A program made the translations under genes and the position numbers. Under the pieces are notes generated by a model, which saw nothing but the letters and a program-made list of their open reading frames with translations, ran no database searches and was not told the DNA's origin. Shown one piece after another: positions 26,583-35,400 of a stretch of DNA of 64,000 nucleotides (within the stretch, counting starts at the first letter, position 1; every line of letters starts with the position of its first letter). Source of the stretch: Flagellimonas flava (GTDB taxonomy: Bacteria > Bacteroidota > Bacteroidia > Flavobacteriales > Flavobacteriaceae); assembly GCF_900129665.1 (NCBI RefSeq), contig NZ_FQWL01000003.1, positions 1 through 64,000 on the forward strand, read 5' to 3'.

Positions 26583-27491
26583 CTAACCAATAAACTTATC
26601 TATTACGTAAACAATCTGTATCAATGAAATGTAGGTAACACTGGCCAGCATCAATCTCCTTGCGGCCACATTATCCCTTTTCTCGTATAATTTGAATGCA
26701 AAAATGAGCATTACCAAGCCTGCCAACAACACAATTGCTGCTGCGGGAATGGACAAATGTAATCTTCCTGTAAACCCAAAGGCGGGCATAATGGAAATGA
26801 CGATCATCCAAATGGTGTATAAAATAATTTGAAGTGCGGTACCCGTATCCTTCTTTCCGGTCGGCAACATTTTAAATCCGCCGCGCTTGTAATCCTCGTC
26901 CAGCATCCAACCTAGAGCCCAGAAATGTGGGAACTGCCAAAAAAACTGGATCATGAACAGTGTGCCGGGCTCTATGCCAAAATCGTTGGTGGCCGCCACC
27001 CATCCCAACATAAATGGAATGGCGCCGGGAAATGCCCCCACAAACACAGAAAGTGGTGTTTTGGTCTTCAAAGGGGTATAGGCACTAGTGTACAAAAAGA
27101 TGGATATAGCCCCGAACATGGCCGTTTTTGGACTCAAAATGTATAGGGCCACCACTCCAAGGATGGTCATGACAATGGCAATGGCCATAGCCGTTTTTAC
27201 AGACATGCGTCCCGAAGGAATAGGCCTGTTACGGGTACGCTTCATCAAAGCGTCCAAATCTTTTTCTATAACCTGGTTGTAGGCGTTGGATGCCCCCACC
27301 ATGCAGTAACCTCCAAAGGCGAGGAGCAATACGGAGACCAAATCTATCTGGTAAGCACCCAGAAAATAGCCAGCAATGGATGAGAACACCACACTCACGG
27401 CCAGTTTGGCCTTGGTGATTTCCTTAAAATCGGTAAAAATTAAGGATAAGGATGTTGTTTTAACAGAACCTACGGCAGATTTCATCCACAT
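26583..27491 (-). CDS. cyoE: Heme O synthase (protoheme IX farnesyltransferase)
   Basis: The enzyme attaches a farnesyl group to heme b, making heme O for the oxidase. The ATG at 27491 gives 302 residues; ATG at 27485 is equally possible and TTG at 27506 less so. The UbiA-type prenyltransferase motif NAYNQVIEKDLDALMKRTRN (about 85-105) holds the Asp residues for magnesium-diphosphate, and the second Asp-rich loop is LDEDYKRGGF. Around nine membrane helices are seen. It is the first gene of the oxidase cluster and is divergent from the metallo-beta-lactamase gene across 119 bases. Confidence 0.94.
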   Translation of the reverse strand: MWMKSAVGSVKTTSLSLIFTDFKEITKAKLAVSVVFSSIAGYFLGAYQIDLVSVLLLAFGGYCMVGASNAYNQVIEKDLDALMKRTRNRPIPSGRMSVKTAMAIAIVMTILGVVALYILSPKTAMFGAISIFLYTSAYTPLKTKTPLSVFVGAFPGAIPFMLGWVAATNDFGIEPGTLFMIQFFWQFPHFWALGWMLDEDYKRGGFKMLPTGKKDTGTALQIILYTIWMIVISIMPAFGFTGRLHLSIPAAAIVLLAGLVMLIFAFKLYEKRDNVAARRLMLASVTYISLIQIVYVIDKFIG

Positions 27492-27554
27492 TTTTATTGG
27501 CGGCAAAGATAACGCCGACCTTCATCTTTTCCAACCTATTGACGGTCTTTGTGT

Positions 27555-27562
27555 TATTTTTG
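27555..27562 (+). promoter_or_regulatory. Possible -7 box for the metallo-beta-lactamase-fold gene
   Basis: TATTTTTG fits TAnnTTTG and lies 48 bases before the ATG at 27611. No TTTG sits at the right -33 distance, so it is a weak call. A GGACG-AAA-CGTCC inverted repeat at 27566-27578 follows where transcription would begin. Confidence 0.4.
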
Positions 27563-27610
27563 AAAGGACGAAACGTCCAAGTTTAGGTAACAACGCTTAA
27601 AACCATCATC

Positions 27611-28498
27611 ATGGAAAAAATTTTAGCCGCGCTTCTCTTATTCCCCGTTTTGGCCCAAGCCCAGATGGAAGATGTCACTATAACCATAGATACCTTAAGT
27701 TCAAAAGTCTATATGCTCACCGGCCGTGGGGGCAATATCGGTGTTTATGTTGGGGCGGATAAGGTGTATATGGTGGATGACCAATTTGCTCCGCTGAGCA
27801 ACAAGATCAAAACCACCATTACCACGCTTACGGACAAGCCCATTTCCTATTTGGTGAACACCCATATGCATGGCGACCATACGGGCGGAAATGCCAATTT
27901 TAATTCGAGCGAAACCACCATAGTGGCCCAGGATAGGGTGCGGACACGACTCCAGGAACGGGGTCAAAAAAGAGTTTCGGAGCAAAAAATGAGTCAAACC
28001 GATTATGAAAAGAGTCTGCCGGAGATTACCCACTCCGAAGGAATGACTTTCTACGAAGGCGACGAGACCATTCTTTTGATGCATGTGCACAATGCCCATA
28101 CGGATGGGGATACCCAGGTGTATTTTATGACTGAAAATGTGTTGCATATGGGCGATACCTATTTTGCCGGTCGCTATCCATATATCGACATCAACAGTGG
28201 CGGCAGTATTGACGGTTATATTGAAGCCAGTAAAAATGCGTTGATGGTAATTGATGAGCAAACCAAAATTATCCCGGGGCACGGGCGACCGTCCAATAAA
28301 AAAGAACTGCAGGGCTTTGTTGCCATGTTGAAAGAGGTTCGGTCCCTTGTTCAAAAAGAAATTGATGCCGGGAAAAGTCTGGAAGCTGTAAAAGGTAACA
28401 CTACCCTATTGGCTAAATATGATGCTACACATGGCAACGGTTACATTAATGGGGAACGAATGCGGGAGGCGGTTTATCGTAGTCTGACGGAAAAGTGA
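27611..28498 (+). CDS. Secreted metallo-beta-lactamase-fold hydrolase
   Basis: The 295 residues start with a signal peptide ending in LAQAQ, so the enzyme is periplasmic. The MBL zinc motif HMHGDH is at residues 85-90 (His85, His87, Asp89, His90), with further ligands in HVHNAHTDGD and the terminal His of IIPGHGRP. A Gly-Gly follows the motif. The protein resembles the broad secreted group that includes quinoprotein-relay and thiol-dependent hydrolases; some are beta-lactamases of class B, but the substrate cannot be read from sequence. It has its own likely promoter and no obvious operon partner. Confidence 0.88.
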   Translation: MEKILAALLLFPVLAQAQMEDVTITIDTLSSKVYMLTGRGGNIGVYVGADKVYMVDDQFAPLSNKIKTTITTLTDKPISYLVNTHMHGDHTGGNANFNSSETTIVAQDRVRTRLQERGQKRVSEQKMSQTDYEKSLPEITHSEGMTFYEGDETILLMHVHNAHTDGDTQVYFMTENVLHMGDTYFAGRYPYIDINSGGSIDGYIEASKNALMVIDEQTKIIPGHGRPSNKKELQGFVAMLKEVRSLVQKEIDAGKSLEAVKGNTTLLAKYDATHGNGYINGERMREAVYRSLTEK

Positions 28499-28574
28499 AT
28501 AACCGGACATCAGATATCAGACTTCAGTTTACATACAGCTAGTCTCTGACTTCTGAACACTGATTACCCAAGAT

Positions 28575-28721
28575 TCAAGAACCAAGACCATTGAACTTGC
28601 ATTTTGAACTTGAACTTGAGCTTAATACTGGGTAAAGGGCGAAAGTTCAGATGTCAGACATCAGAGTCAAGAACCAAGACCATTGAGCTTGAGCTTGCGT
28701 TTTGAACTTGAACTTGAGCTT
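28575..28721. repeat. Imperfect direct repeat pair in the gap between the MBL gene and the XRE regulator
   Basis: Copies at 28575-28623 (49 bp) and 28667-28721 (55 bp) are nearly identical; both run from TCAAGAACCAAGACC to AACTTGAACTTGAGCTT. The second carries an extra GAGCTT. The stretch is a degenerate set of (A/G)(A/G)CTTG hexamers. Two related fragments, 28510-28526 and 28647-28666, carry CAGATATCAG- and CAGATGTCAG-type words and GATGTC-A-GACATC is a perfect inverted repeat. No gene is present in this 230-base gap. Similar words occur between genes of flavobacteria in my recollection, but I cannot verify this here. Confidence 0.75.
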
Positions 28722-28728
28722 TAAAAGA

Positions 28729-28968
28729 TTATTCCTCGAAATCAAAGAAACTTTGAATATCCACTTGTAAGGCTTTGGCCATTAAGTTTAAGTTGGCCAC
28801 AGAGGTACTGATTTCACCTCTTTCTATACGTCCAATTTGGTTTTTAGACATTTTAGAATCGATTTCCAAAGCTGCTTGGGACAAATCGGTTTGTTCGCGA
28901 AGTTCCCTGATACGATGCCCCAGTTTCCTTAGAAATTCATAATCTTCTTTCGTGTACTTTCTTCTCAT
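28729..28968 (-). CDS. Small XRE-type helix-turn-helix regulator
   Basis: The 79 residues consist of one Cro/C1-type HTH: residues about 12-70 hold the five-helix pattern with LSQAALEIDSKMSKNQIGRIERG as the helix-turn-helix. A short acidic tail (SFFDFEE) follows. The protein is probably a dimeric DNA-binding regulator. No partner toxin or phage gene is next to it: the neighbours are the repeat gap and an unknown gene on the opposite strand. The 124-base divergent gap on its upstream side has near-inverted TTACA and TGTAA words at 29033-29050 that might be its own operator. Confidence 0.85.
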   Translation of the reverse strand: MRRKYTKEDYEFLRKLGHRIRELREQTDLSQAALEIDSKMSKNQIGRIERGEISTSVANLNLMAKALQVDIQSFFDFEE

Positions 28969-29092
28969 AGGCCAATTTGCATTATGACCACAAGTTTATT
29001 CACCACATGTATGTGTTAATTGATTTTAATTGCTTACATTGTTCATTGTAAATTGAATTTCTGCATAGCCCTGTTAACCAATACCATTGGCT

Positions 29093-29512
29093 ATGGCTCC
29101 TATTTCTATTTTGGAGGAAATCCAAAACTTTTGGGAAAGCAACTCCCACTCCACCCTAGAACTCACCTTTGAAACCTTGGAAATTACCCTGTTCAACCAT
29201 GGAAAATACGTGAACAATGTGGTACGGGAAGAAGCGGAACTTATCCTCCAAAAGTCCAGTGATCCAACGCTCCTAAAAATGGATGTGGTCGACAATCTAG
29301 TGTTCCCTTTTATGTTTACATTCAACGCACAGGAAGCTCTGTCTGGCCAAACCACCCAAATGCAAAAACTCCCCAGGCCTTTGGGCCAAGGGGGCTTGCA
29401 TATTATAAGTCATTCTTTGGTGTTGGAGTTTACTATTGATTCTCCGAGTGAGGAATTGGGGTTAAAAGTACAGCATCAGTATCGCTACAATAAACACTTT
29501 TCAAAGACATGA
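29093..29512 (+). CDS. Hypothetical protein, 139 residues
   Basis: The ATG at 29093 (MAPISILEEIQNF) is chosen over a TTG two codons earlier. The sequence has no signal peptide, membrane helix or motif that I recognise. Hydrophobic alternation (TLELTFETLEITLFNHG, GGLHIISHSLVLEFTID) suggests a beta-rich fold, and it contains no cysteine. The opposite strand also has an open frame of 93 residues, but the forward frame is longer and has more natural composition. It is divergent from the XRE gene. Confidence that the frame is coding is moderate; function unknown. Confidence 0.6.
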   Translation: MAPISILEEIQNFWESNSHSTLELTFETLEITLFNHGKYVNNVVREEAELILQKSSDPTLLKMDVVDNLVFPFMFTFNAQEALSGQTTQMQKLPRPLGQGGLHIISHSLVLEFTIDSPSEELGLKVQHQYRYNKHFSKT

Positions 29513-29530
29513 AGGGTTAGAAATTGAAAT

Positions 29531-30115
29531 TCACCATTTTTCAATCTTATTATCTAATACCAATTCAATTCCATTTAGCACAATCTGTTCATTCTCAATC
29601 TCAATATTGCTTTGCACCGACCTCGCAATGTATTTTCCCTTGGTAAGCTTTAAGTTGCAGTAAGAGTTAAAACTATTTTGGTTAACGGTGAAAACCCCCT
29701 TCGACCCTTTATTTTCCTCCAGTATTTCTTTACCCTGAAATGTTGCGTCATATACATACAAACCACCTTCATGGTTATTAATCAAAATATCTAAATTCTT
29801 CGTAGGTTGGAATTCTAGCTCTGAGAAATTAATTGATTCATTATAATAAAGCCCCTCACAAAGAACGAAACCTGTTTTTGATTCAAATAATTCAACCCTT
29901 CCCGACGGACTAAAATAAATGTGGTAAATCAAATTCTCATCCTTAGGATGCAAATCCAATTTATCATTGCTAAAACTTAAACTTCCTTGTAAACTATCAT
30001 AATCAGAACCATATTCCGTATTTGAATGACAACCACCCCATAGTCTTAATGAATTTGAATCCGATATTAAAAAAATACGTCCGTTCAGTGCCCCTAGATA
30101 TTTATAGTAACTCAT
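29531..30115 (-). CDS. Hypothetical protein, possibly Imm21-like immunity protein
   Basis: The 194 residues have no signal peptide or membrane helix, so the protein is cytosolic. The N-terminal pattern NGRIFLISDSNSLRLWGG followed by a GSDYDS block recalls the Imm21 family of polymorphic-toxin immunity proteins, which carry a GGP...W-x-G...SDY motif. This is pattern memory and not a search result. The gene is AT-rich compared with its neighbours. It converges on the gene at 29093-29512 with an 18-base gap. No toxin gene is close by. If the guess is wrong it is simply an unknown gene. Confidence 0.55.
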   Translation of the reverse strand: MSYYKYLGALNGRIFLISDSNSLRLWGGCHSNTEYGSDYDSLQGSLSFSNDKLDLHPKDENLIYHIYFSPSGRVELFESKTGFVLCEGLYYNESINFSELEFQPTKNLDILINNHEGGLYVYDATFQGKEILEENKGSKGVFTVNQNSFNSYCNLKLTKGKYIARSVQSNIEIENEQIVLNGIELVLDNKIEKW

Positions 30116-30310
30116 AATTATTTGTTTCTAAGATACTGATTGACCAGCTACCACATAGTCCTCCGCTACCGCAAGATTACTTTGTCAAGCTCAGTGCAGG
30201 TTTCTCTTATGGTCATCCAAAGTAAACAAAAAACCAGCATTCTGGTGTGTTAGGGAAATCCATAACAGTCATCGGGAAAGATGAACAAACAAGAAGGCAC
30301 CGCACAACGC

Positions 30311-30318
30311 TACTTTTG
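30311..30318 (+). promoter_or_regulatory. Possible -7 box for the SnoaL-like gene
   Basis: TACTTTTG fits TAnnTTTG and ends 32 bases before the ATG at 30351. No TTTG is found at the expected -33 spacing. The 235-base gap 30116-30350 holds no other feature I recognise. Confidence 0.45.
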
Positions 30319-30350
30319 TTTCGATTCATTAACATCTTAAAATTTCTATT

Positions 30351-30722
30351 ATGGAAACTACAATACAAGAACAAGAATTACTGGCAAAAGCAAATGAGGT
30401 TACCGCATTATTGGCCGAAGGCAAATTCATTGAGGCCATGGAAAACTACCTAGCCGATGATGTCCAACTTTTTGAGGGAAACAATCCCGCCAAGGTCGGC
30501 AAAGAATTTTGTTTGGCCGAAGAAAAGAAATTGTTGGATACGGTTACCGCATTCCATGGTTACAAAGTAACCAGCGGTCCTGCGGTAAAGGGGGATACTA
30601 CTTTTTACGAGGCCGTTATGGAGTTCACCACTGATGATGGCACGGACCACAGATTTGAACAGGTTGTCCGAACACAATGGAAAGACGGAAAAATCAGCAA
30701 CGAGCGCTACTATCACGCATAG
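30351..30722 (+). CDS. SnoaL-like/NTF2-fold protein
   Basis: The 123 residues match the small alpha+beta barrel pattern of the SnoaL/NTF2 superfamily: an N-terminal helix (LLAKANEVTALLAEGKFIEAM), then DDVQLFEG, FHGYKVTSG and a terminal strand WKDGKISNERYYHA. Members bind small ligands or act as cyclases or isomerases; no catalytic assignment is justified here. The gene stands alone, with its own -7 box and a strong terminator right after it. Confidence 0.8.
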   Translation: METTIQEQELLAKANEVTALLAEGKFIEAMENYLADDVQLFEGNNPAKVGKEFCLAEEKKLLDTVTAFHGYKVTSGPAVKGDTTFYEAVMEFTTDDGTDHRFEQVVRTQWKDGKISNERYYHA

Positions 30723-30740
30723 TACTCTTCTTTGAAGCAC

Positions 30741-30774
30741 AAAAAAAGCCCTGACGTTTCCATCAGGGCTTTTT
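30741..30774. terminator. Bidirectional rho-independent terminator
   Basis: The stem AGCCCTGA (30747-30754) pairs perfectly with TCAGGGCT (30763-30770) around an 8-base loop; it has A7 before and T5 after. It serves the SnoaL-like gene on the plus strand and, because of the A-run, also the tonB gene on the minus strand. Confidence 0.9.
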
Positions 30775-30808
30775 CATTCCTGCCTCGACAGGAATCGTAA
30801 ATCGTATT

Positions 30809-31513
30809 TTACTGTAGCTTAAAGGTAATTGGAATACTGAAAGGTACCTTTACAGCTCTACCCCTTTGCTTACCAGGAGTCATTTTTGGAAGCCTCTGGA
30901 TGATTCGCAAAGCTTCTTTCTCCAAGTTCTTGTCCGGTCCACGCATTCTGATGTTTCCGATACTTCCATCCTTCTGGATAACGAAGATTACGTTCACCCT
31001 ACCTTGAACACCCATTTCCTGGGCAATCTCAGGATAACGGAAGTTTTTACGGATGTGCTTCTGCATCATATCCTGGAAACATTGCTTTTTATTGCTGGAT
31101 CCCTCACAACCAGGGAAAACCGGTACGTCTTCAATTACGGCAAATGGAACCGAAATATCTTCTTCCACTTCCTCAACCTCAACCTCTTCAACTTCCATTA
31201 CCTCTTCTTCCTGGCTGGTTTCCGTGGACTCAATTACGGTTTCTTCAACTTCCTCTTCATCTTCAACAACCTCGATAACTTCCGGTGCAGCTGGTGGCGG
31301 TGGAGGCGGTGGTGTCTTGATCTGTTCGGTCATTGGCACCTCTTCGTCCAACTGATCCTCAACGTTCATTGAGATATCATAATCATTGGATTTATCATAT
31401 TTTTTCCACTCCATGGCTCCATAAACCAACCCCAAAACAGCGGCCAACCCTATCACAAAATAGAGCGAACTGTTTTTTCCTACATCTGCTTTTGGATTCT
31501 TTTTTAGTTCCAT
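30809..31513 (-). CDS. Energy transducer TonB
   Basis: TonB proteins carry proton-motive energy from the inner membrane to outer-membrane receptors. The 234 residues show a membrane helix (17-33), a proline run (68-74), an unusually acidic linker rich in Glu and Val (about 79-122) and the C-terminal TonB domain (about 150-234: KNFRYPEIAQEMGVQGRV, PGKQRGRAVKVPFSIPITF). A pair of cysteines in VFPGCEG and KKQCF is a common flavobacterial variant. The acidic linker contrasts with the Lys-Pro repeats of E. coli TonB. It sits 52 bases downstream of the vanZ gene end on the same strand. Confidence 0.93.
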   Translation of the reverse strand: MELKKNPKADVGKNSSLYFVIGLAAVLGLVYGAMEWKKYDKSNDYDISMNVEDQLDEEVPMTEQIKTPPPPPPPAAPEVIEVVEDEEEVEETVIESTETSQEEEVMEVEEVEVEEVEEDISVPFAVIEDVPVFPGCEGSSNKKQCFQDMMQKHIRKNFRYPEIAQEMGVQGRVNVIFVIQKDGSIGNIRMRGPDKNLEKEALRIIQRLPKMTPGKQRGRAVKVPFSIPITFKLQ

Positions 31514-31565
31514 CGTTCTGATTTTAGTGTTTGCTAATTTAATTATTAATTGATGAAATAAACAA

Positions 31566-31970
31566 TTAAAATTTCCATTTTAACGGCCTTTCTTTGGAAA
31601 AATACCATTTAATTAGGATAACTCCTGCAAATGCCCCAATGGTATTGGCCAAAACATCACCCCATTCGGCCATCCGGTCCTCGGTGACCGTATGTTGTAA
31701 TCCCTCAATAAGTATACCATAAAAAATTGCGGCAAGGGGTGCCCACACCAAGACTTTTTTTAATGGCATATTGCCTTGTGTCCTTTCACGAAACACCAGA
31801 GCTGCCAACACGACAAAAATGAAGTAAAAACCGAAATGTGTGATCTTGTCAGCATAAGGAATTTGAAATGTACCGGTATCCAAATCCGAAAAAGAAAATA
31901 AGCTGAGCGTTGTTAAAAACAAAACCCAGCTTATGAATAATAAGGTGTATCTATTTTTTTTAAGCACCAA
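31566..31970 (-). CDS. VanZ family membrane protein
   Basis: The 134 residues contain four membrane helices (about 9-24, 38-58, 70-88, 100-122) and the family motif [12 protein letters not shown] together with the [12 protein letters not shown] signature. The founding member gives low-level teicoplanin resistance, but most VanZ-like proteins have no known function. There is no ATG; TTG at 31970 or GTG at 31967 must serve as start. The start overlaps the gcvH stop by 11 bases, so expression is coupled to gcvH. Confidence 0.9.
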   Translation of the reverse strand: MVLKKNRYTLLFISWVLFLTTLSLFSFSDLDTGTFQIPYADKITHFGFYFIFVVLAALVFRERTQGNMPLKKVLVWAPLAAIFYGILIEGLQHTVTEDRMAEWGDVLANTIGAFAGVILIKWYFSKERPLKWKF

Positions 31971-32340
31971 TCAATGCTTTGTAATCGGCGTCGCTCATCA
32001 ATCCATCAACTTCCGAGGCGTCACTGATCTTAATCTTGATCATCCAGCCGTCACCATAGGGATCAGTGTTTACCTTTTCTGGTTCATCTTCCAAGGCCTC
32101 ATTGAACTCAACGATTTCCCCACTTAATGGCAAAAACAGGTCGGAAACGGTCTTCACGGCTTCCACAGTACCAAAAACCTCCTCTTTTTCCAAGGTTTCA
32201 TCCACGGTTTCAACTTCAACATAAACAATATCACCCAGCTCGCCCTGGGCAAAATCGGTAATTCCAACGGTGGCAATGTCCCCGTCAATCTTGATCCATT
32301 CGTGATCCTTGGTGTACTTTAATTCTGATGGTATGTTCAT
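31960..32340 (-). CDS. gcvH: Glycine cleavage system H protein
   Basis: The H protein carries the aminomethyl group between the P, T and L proteins of the glycine cleavage system by a swinging lipoyl arm. The 126 residues match family size. The lipoylated lysine is Lys63 in [10 protein letters not shown], and the surrounding [10 protein letters not shown] strand is diagnostic. P and T genes are not nearby. A promoter with a good -7 box precedes it at 32367-32398. It shares the order sprA-gcvH-vanZ-tonB, which I recall as conserved in flavobacteria. Confidence 0.97.
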   Translation of the reverse strand: MNIPSELKYTKDHEWIKIDGDIATVGITDFAQGELGDIVYVEVETVDETLEKEEVFGTVEAVKTVSDLFLPLSGEIVEFNEALEDEPEKVNTDPYGDGWMIKIKISDASEVDGLMSDADYKALIGA

Positions 32341-32366
32341 GGTCCAAATTTGTTTTAGTCAGGTAA

Positions 32367-32398
32367 CAAATGTAACGGATCACCCATAGCTTTTCAAG
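32367..32398 (-). promoter_or_regulatory. Promoter of gcvH
   Basis: On the minus strand CTTG is followed by 20 bases and TACATTTG (TAnnTTTG; plus-strand CAAATGTA at 32367-32374). It lies 26 bases before the gcvH ATG at 32340 and downstream of sprA on the other side of the 114-base gap. Confidence 0.6.
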
Positions 32399-32454
32399 TA
32401 AACTTTGCAACAAAAAAACTTAGGTCCAAAATTTAGGATTACACTACCCTTTTC

Positions 32455-35400
32455 CTAGTTTCCAAAATTGTAGCGGATGGTAAATCCGGTGTTGATGGTA
32501 GTCTGCGGAAATGCCGTGGACACGGCAAACTTGGAGAACGAGTGATCATAGAAGAACAGTGCGTTAAGACTCTTGCTCAGGGCATAATCCGCGGTAAATT
32601 TGGCTGAAACAAGCTGCTGTCCAGAAGTAATCTGGTTGTTGTCTATATCCAGGTTTCGTATGATCGTAATGTTATCCCTAAGGGATAAATCGGCCTTAAG
32701 GTTTAGATCCCCTTTTAAACGGGTACGCTCACCCCCAATATTGGTCACAAATTTCACATCCTTGAATCTGTACCCCAATCCAAGAGTGTACTCTTTTCCA
32801 TTAATCTCTGTCAAAAGGTTGTTGTCAAAACTTAGGGATAAAGTCCTATCGGTGCGAACCTCAGCTAAGAAGCTAAAGGAGTTTTTCATCTCAAAATCGA
32901 CTCTGACCAATGGGTTGAACTGGTCTGTCAATACCACATTATTGATAATCTGCTCTGGAAGGAAATCGTCATTCTCTGGGTCGAAAATCCCGTTTTCACG
33001 TTCCAAATTGGTCTGGAACGAATTGATACTATACGCAGCCCTATAGCCATGGCTTAAGGAGAAACGCTTGAATTTCTTCTTGAACCATCTGTTTTTCATA
33101 AGACCGGTATACTTGATGTTCCAGTTCGGAATTGGAATCTCGCGGAAGGCATCCAAATTTACCCGATTGACATCCTGTCCCGTATAGGCCGCAAAGAATG
33201 CCGGCAACAATACTTCTTGCTGCGTTTTCCCATAGCGTTCCGGAAAACCGTCCTCATCCAAGGTGCCCGGGCTTTGCCCTCGGTCCGACACCAATCGGTT
33301 GGCGATGGTGATCCTATTTTCCTTGAATTGTTCAAAAGTCTTGGAATCGAACTCGTCACTCTTATTGAACACCGTGCCGATCATTACAGTGGAGATGCTA
33401 AAATTACCCAGTTCATTGATAAGGCCATCGTTGTTGTTGATCCATTCCTCTGGACTGTAGTTTTCCTGAGAACTTCGGGACAATTGTCGGTCCGCGGTAA
33501 AATCTATGGTAAGATCTTGGGTAGGCTGTGCCGTGGCAGTAATATTGAGCTGCCTATTGGTATTTCTTAGGTATTGCGAGTTGAACTCTGGGAACGTGGT
33601 CAACCATCCATTTCGGGCCGCCTCAAAACGAACATCGGACTGGCTACCAAAGACAAATCCCAGCGTAGGCCTTGTTGTACCGATAAACCCTATGGATTGG
33701 GTATATCCCGGCAAGACCGTACCGCTATTTCTACTGTAGTTCACGTTGATACGCTTCACCATGGTCAATATATCCACAACAGTATTGAATGTTTTACTTG
33801 TTTTCTTAGGTGGTTTTTCATCCGTGTCCCCAGAAGCAGGGTTTCCAGCTTTGTCCCTACGTCGCTGTTGAGCCTGGACCGCCGTGACCTTGCCGTCCCG
33901 TTTCTTAAGTCCCAAAAAGTCGTACAAACGCTGCATGCTAAGATTGGCAGTTAAATTGTGGGTGCTTGCATTTTGAACGGTATTGACCTGTTCTCCTGGA
34001 TTTTCCTCTTGCACCACCTCATTTAAGGCATCCCCGCCCCGCTGCCAGTCAAAATTACTGGTGTAGGTATATTGGGAATTGATGAAATTCAGGAACGGGA
34101 ACTTACTGAACGGCAATTCATAGTTGAGCTGCATGCTTTGCTGGTGCCTGTTGGGTTCCCCTATATCGAAGAAACCATCCCAGAGATCTAGGGCTTCATT
34201 GATGCCGGAGTCCGGATTGTCATCCAGATTAAAATAGTTACGGACAATGTTGTTGTTTGAAGCGGTAAGGTTCAGACGAAGCGACTTCGAAATACTATAA
34301 TTCAGGGCATATTGCCAGTTGAACAAGTAATTACGTTGTTGTAATAAGGGCAGTTCCAAAGCATCTACTCCAGGTTCCAGCACATCCCTAAAACGCTGCT
34401 GGTTAAAGGAGCGGTTGTAATTCGCATTGACCGATAAACTTGTAGGTAAGGGATTGAAATTTAAATCTTTTAGCCATTGCCAATATCTTCCGGTAAACAA
34501 GGAATCTTTTTTAGCGAAGGGCGCTATCGTTGCCGGCTTAAAATTGTGATTGTACACAAAGCCCGTAGTAACATTTTGATCCCTAAGGTCTGCTACCTCA
34601 AAATCCCTATGATTGGTTTCGTTGTACGAATAGTTGAAGGTGAAATTTTCCACATCGAAGAAGTTTTCCTTGGCTTCCTCTCCCCTATTTTTTCGTACAC
34701 CAATAAGGTTGATACTGGTCCGTTTGGTATAGTCCTCTGCCTGTTTTCTTATCGTTTCCGCATCTTCTGCGGTAGAAGCGGCTGCAATCCGGTCGTCCAG
34801 CTTCAAATCATCGTAAACGGGGTCAAATTCTGGTGTGATCAAGGTTTCTGAAATTCCGTAATTGAACGGCAATTGAATACCCCATTTTTTTGGCAGCAAC
34901 TGCCCTACGTTCACATTGGTCACCACATCATAGGATATGGCATCCTCTCGCGAACGCTCATTGGGCATCTGATCTATGGAACCAAAGCCGGAGGTACTTC
35001 TGCTACCTGTGGCCGTAATGTTAGCAAAATCAGCCATATTGGCGTCCAAGGCGGCTATTGCTGCCCAACCCCCATTATTGTCCAATCCGGCAAGTCTAAG
35101 TTCATTGAACCATACCTCACCCCTAGCTGGAAGATCATCTATGTTCTTGATACCGACCATCATTCCCCGGATACTTCCCAAGGATGGATTACCACTTATA
35201 CCAATACGAAGCGTCCCGAGGGTGCGAGGGGCAAACTCGTCCACGGGAACCGCTTCGCCATTGACAATTTCATAATACCTAATTTGATCCAAGGTTTGCT
35301 CCGCAATACCTCTGGATTTTACCTTGTTCAAATCGCTGAGTGCGATATCTATCTGGTTTACATCGGGCCAAATCTCCTCTGGAGAAGTCACATTAAATGA

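Noticed and set aside
28729..30115. XRE gene and two unknown genes as a toxin-antitoxin module.
   Set aside because: They are not in one operon; one unknown gene faces the other and none looks like a toxin.
31053..31355. A Ser/Thr-rich open frame opposite tonB.
   Set aside because: It is the antisense image of the Glu-rich TonB linker and proline run.
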